NCBI GenBank assembly: GCA_017384185.1
Contig: JAFNUH010000255.1
Location: 1 to 5,531 of the forward strand
Origin: Alistipes sp.
GTDB taxonomy: Bacteria > Bacteroidota > Bacteroidia > Bacteroidales > Rikenellaceae
DNA length: 5,531 bases
Reading direction: 5' to 3'
This document shows positions 5,276 to 5,531 of this stretch, piece by piece. How positions within the stretch are numbered: the stretch's first letter is position 1; each line of letters begins with the position of its first letter. A model generated the notes under the pieces. It saw only the letters and a list, made by a program, of their open reading frames with translations, did not search any database and had not been told where the DNA came from. Both the position numbers and the translations under genes were made by a program.

Positions 5276-5531
5276 TTACTTCTTGTATGCGCTCAAAATG
5301 TCAACCAAAGTGATTGAAGCATCCTCCATAGTGTTAACCAAAGCGTCAATCTTAGATACTACGTAGTTGTAGAACAACTGGAGAATAACCGCAGCGATAA
5401 GACCCATCAAAGTAGTCAACAACGCAACCTTAATACCACCTGCTACGATAGTAGGAGAGATATCACCAGCAGCCTGAATCTGGTCGAACGCACCGATCAT
5501 ACCAACAACGGTACCCATGAAACCCAACATA
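5276..5531 (-). CDS. exbB: ExbB/TolQ/MotA-family proton channel protein, 5' part outside window
   Basis: C-terminal 84 residues of the motor's channel subunit, which surrounds the ExbD helices in the inner membrane. The visible part covers the last two membrane helices. The first contains LGFMGTVVGMIGAF, the family motif whose Thr lines the channel. The second contains VALLTTLMGLIAAVILQLFYN, with the second conserved Thr. A short amphipathic tail ends in SAYKK. The reading frame runs off the right edge; the Met at 5530 is internal, because the motif it begins normally lies well inside a protein of about 230-270 residues. It is the first visible gene of the leftward operon, and the operon promoter is outside the window. 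ExbB versus TolQ cannot be settled from this fragment; two ExbD partners and no tolB or pal in view favour the ExbB name. Confidence 0.88.
   Translation of the reverse strand, partial: MLGFMGTVVGMIGAFDQIQAAGDISPTIVAGGIKVALLTTLMGLIAAVILQLFYNYVVSKIDALVNTMEDASITLVDILSAYKK

Overview
The window looks like a chromosomal segment from a member of the Bacteroidales. The evidence is a Bacteroidota-type TamL/BamA-like protein, an exbB-(small membrane protein)-exbD-exbD cluster with Bacteroidota-style ExbD sequences, a promoter matching the Bacteroides TTTG/TAnnTTTG consensus, and mostly absent or weak Shine-Dalgarno sequences. Frequent ATA and TCG codons in the first two genes would fit a Rikenellaceae/Alistipes-like genome, but this is only a guess.

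Layout. Positions 2-2236 (+) hold all but the N-terminus of an outer-membrane Omp85 protein, most likely TamL. It converges with a leftward AraC-family regulator (2482-3417, -). The 245-base gap between their 3' ends is not empty. On the minus strand it carries a consensus Bacteroides promoter (2407-2377), a small hairpin with a GNRA-type loop, a perfect 9-base tandem repeat and a strong intrinsic terminator ending in seven U. Together these look like an independent small RNA gene of about 90 nt, which is the most interesting object here. The araC upstream region (3418-3594) is AT-rich, with a possible -7 element and a short palindrome. Two back-to-back minus-strand terminators (3595-3637 and 3656-3685) then close the operon that enters from the right edge.

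That operon is read leftward: exbB/tolQ (5' part outside the window), a 145-residue four-helix membrane protein of unknown function, a long exbD (197 aa) and a shorter exbD (157 aa). Gaps are 26, 11 and 23 bases, so co-transcription is very likely. ExbB and ExbD subunits form a proton-driven inner-membrane motor that energises TonB-dependent outer-membrane transport. Two different ExbDs plus an extra membrane protein suggest a heteromeric version of that motor.

TamL (outer-membrane assembly) and the ExbBD motor (outer-membrane energisation) are both envelope systems. Nothing in the sequence shows that the regulator or the RNA controls either of them.
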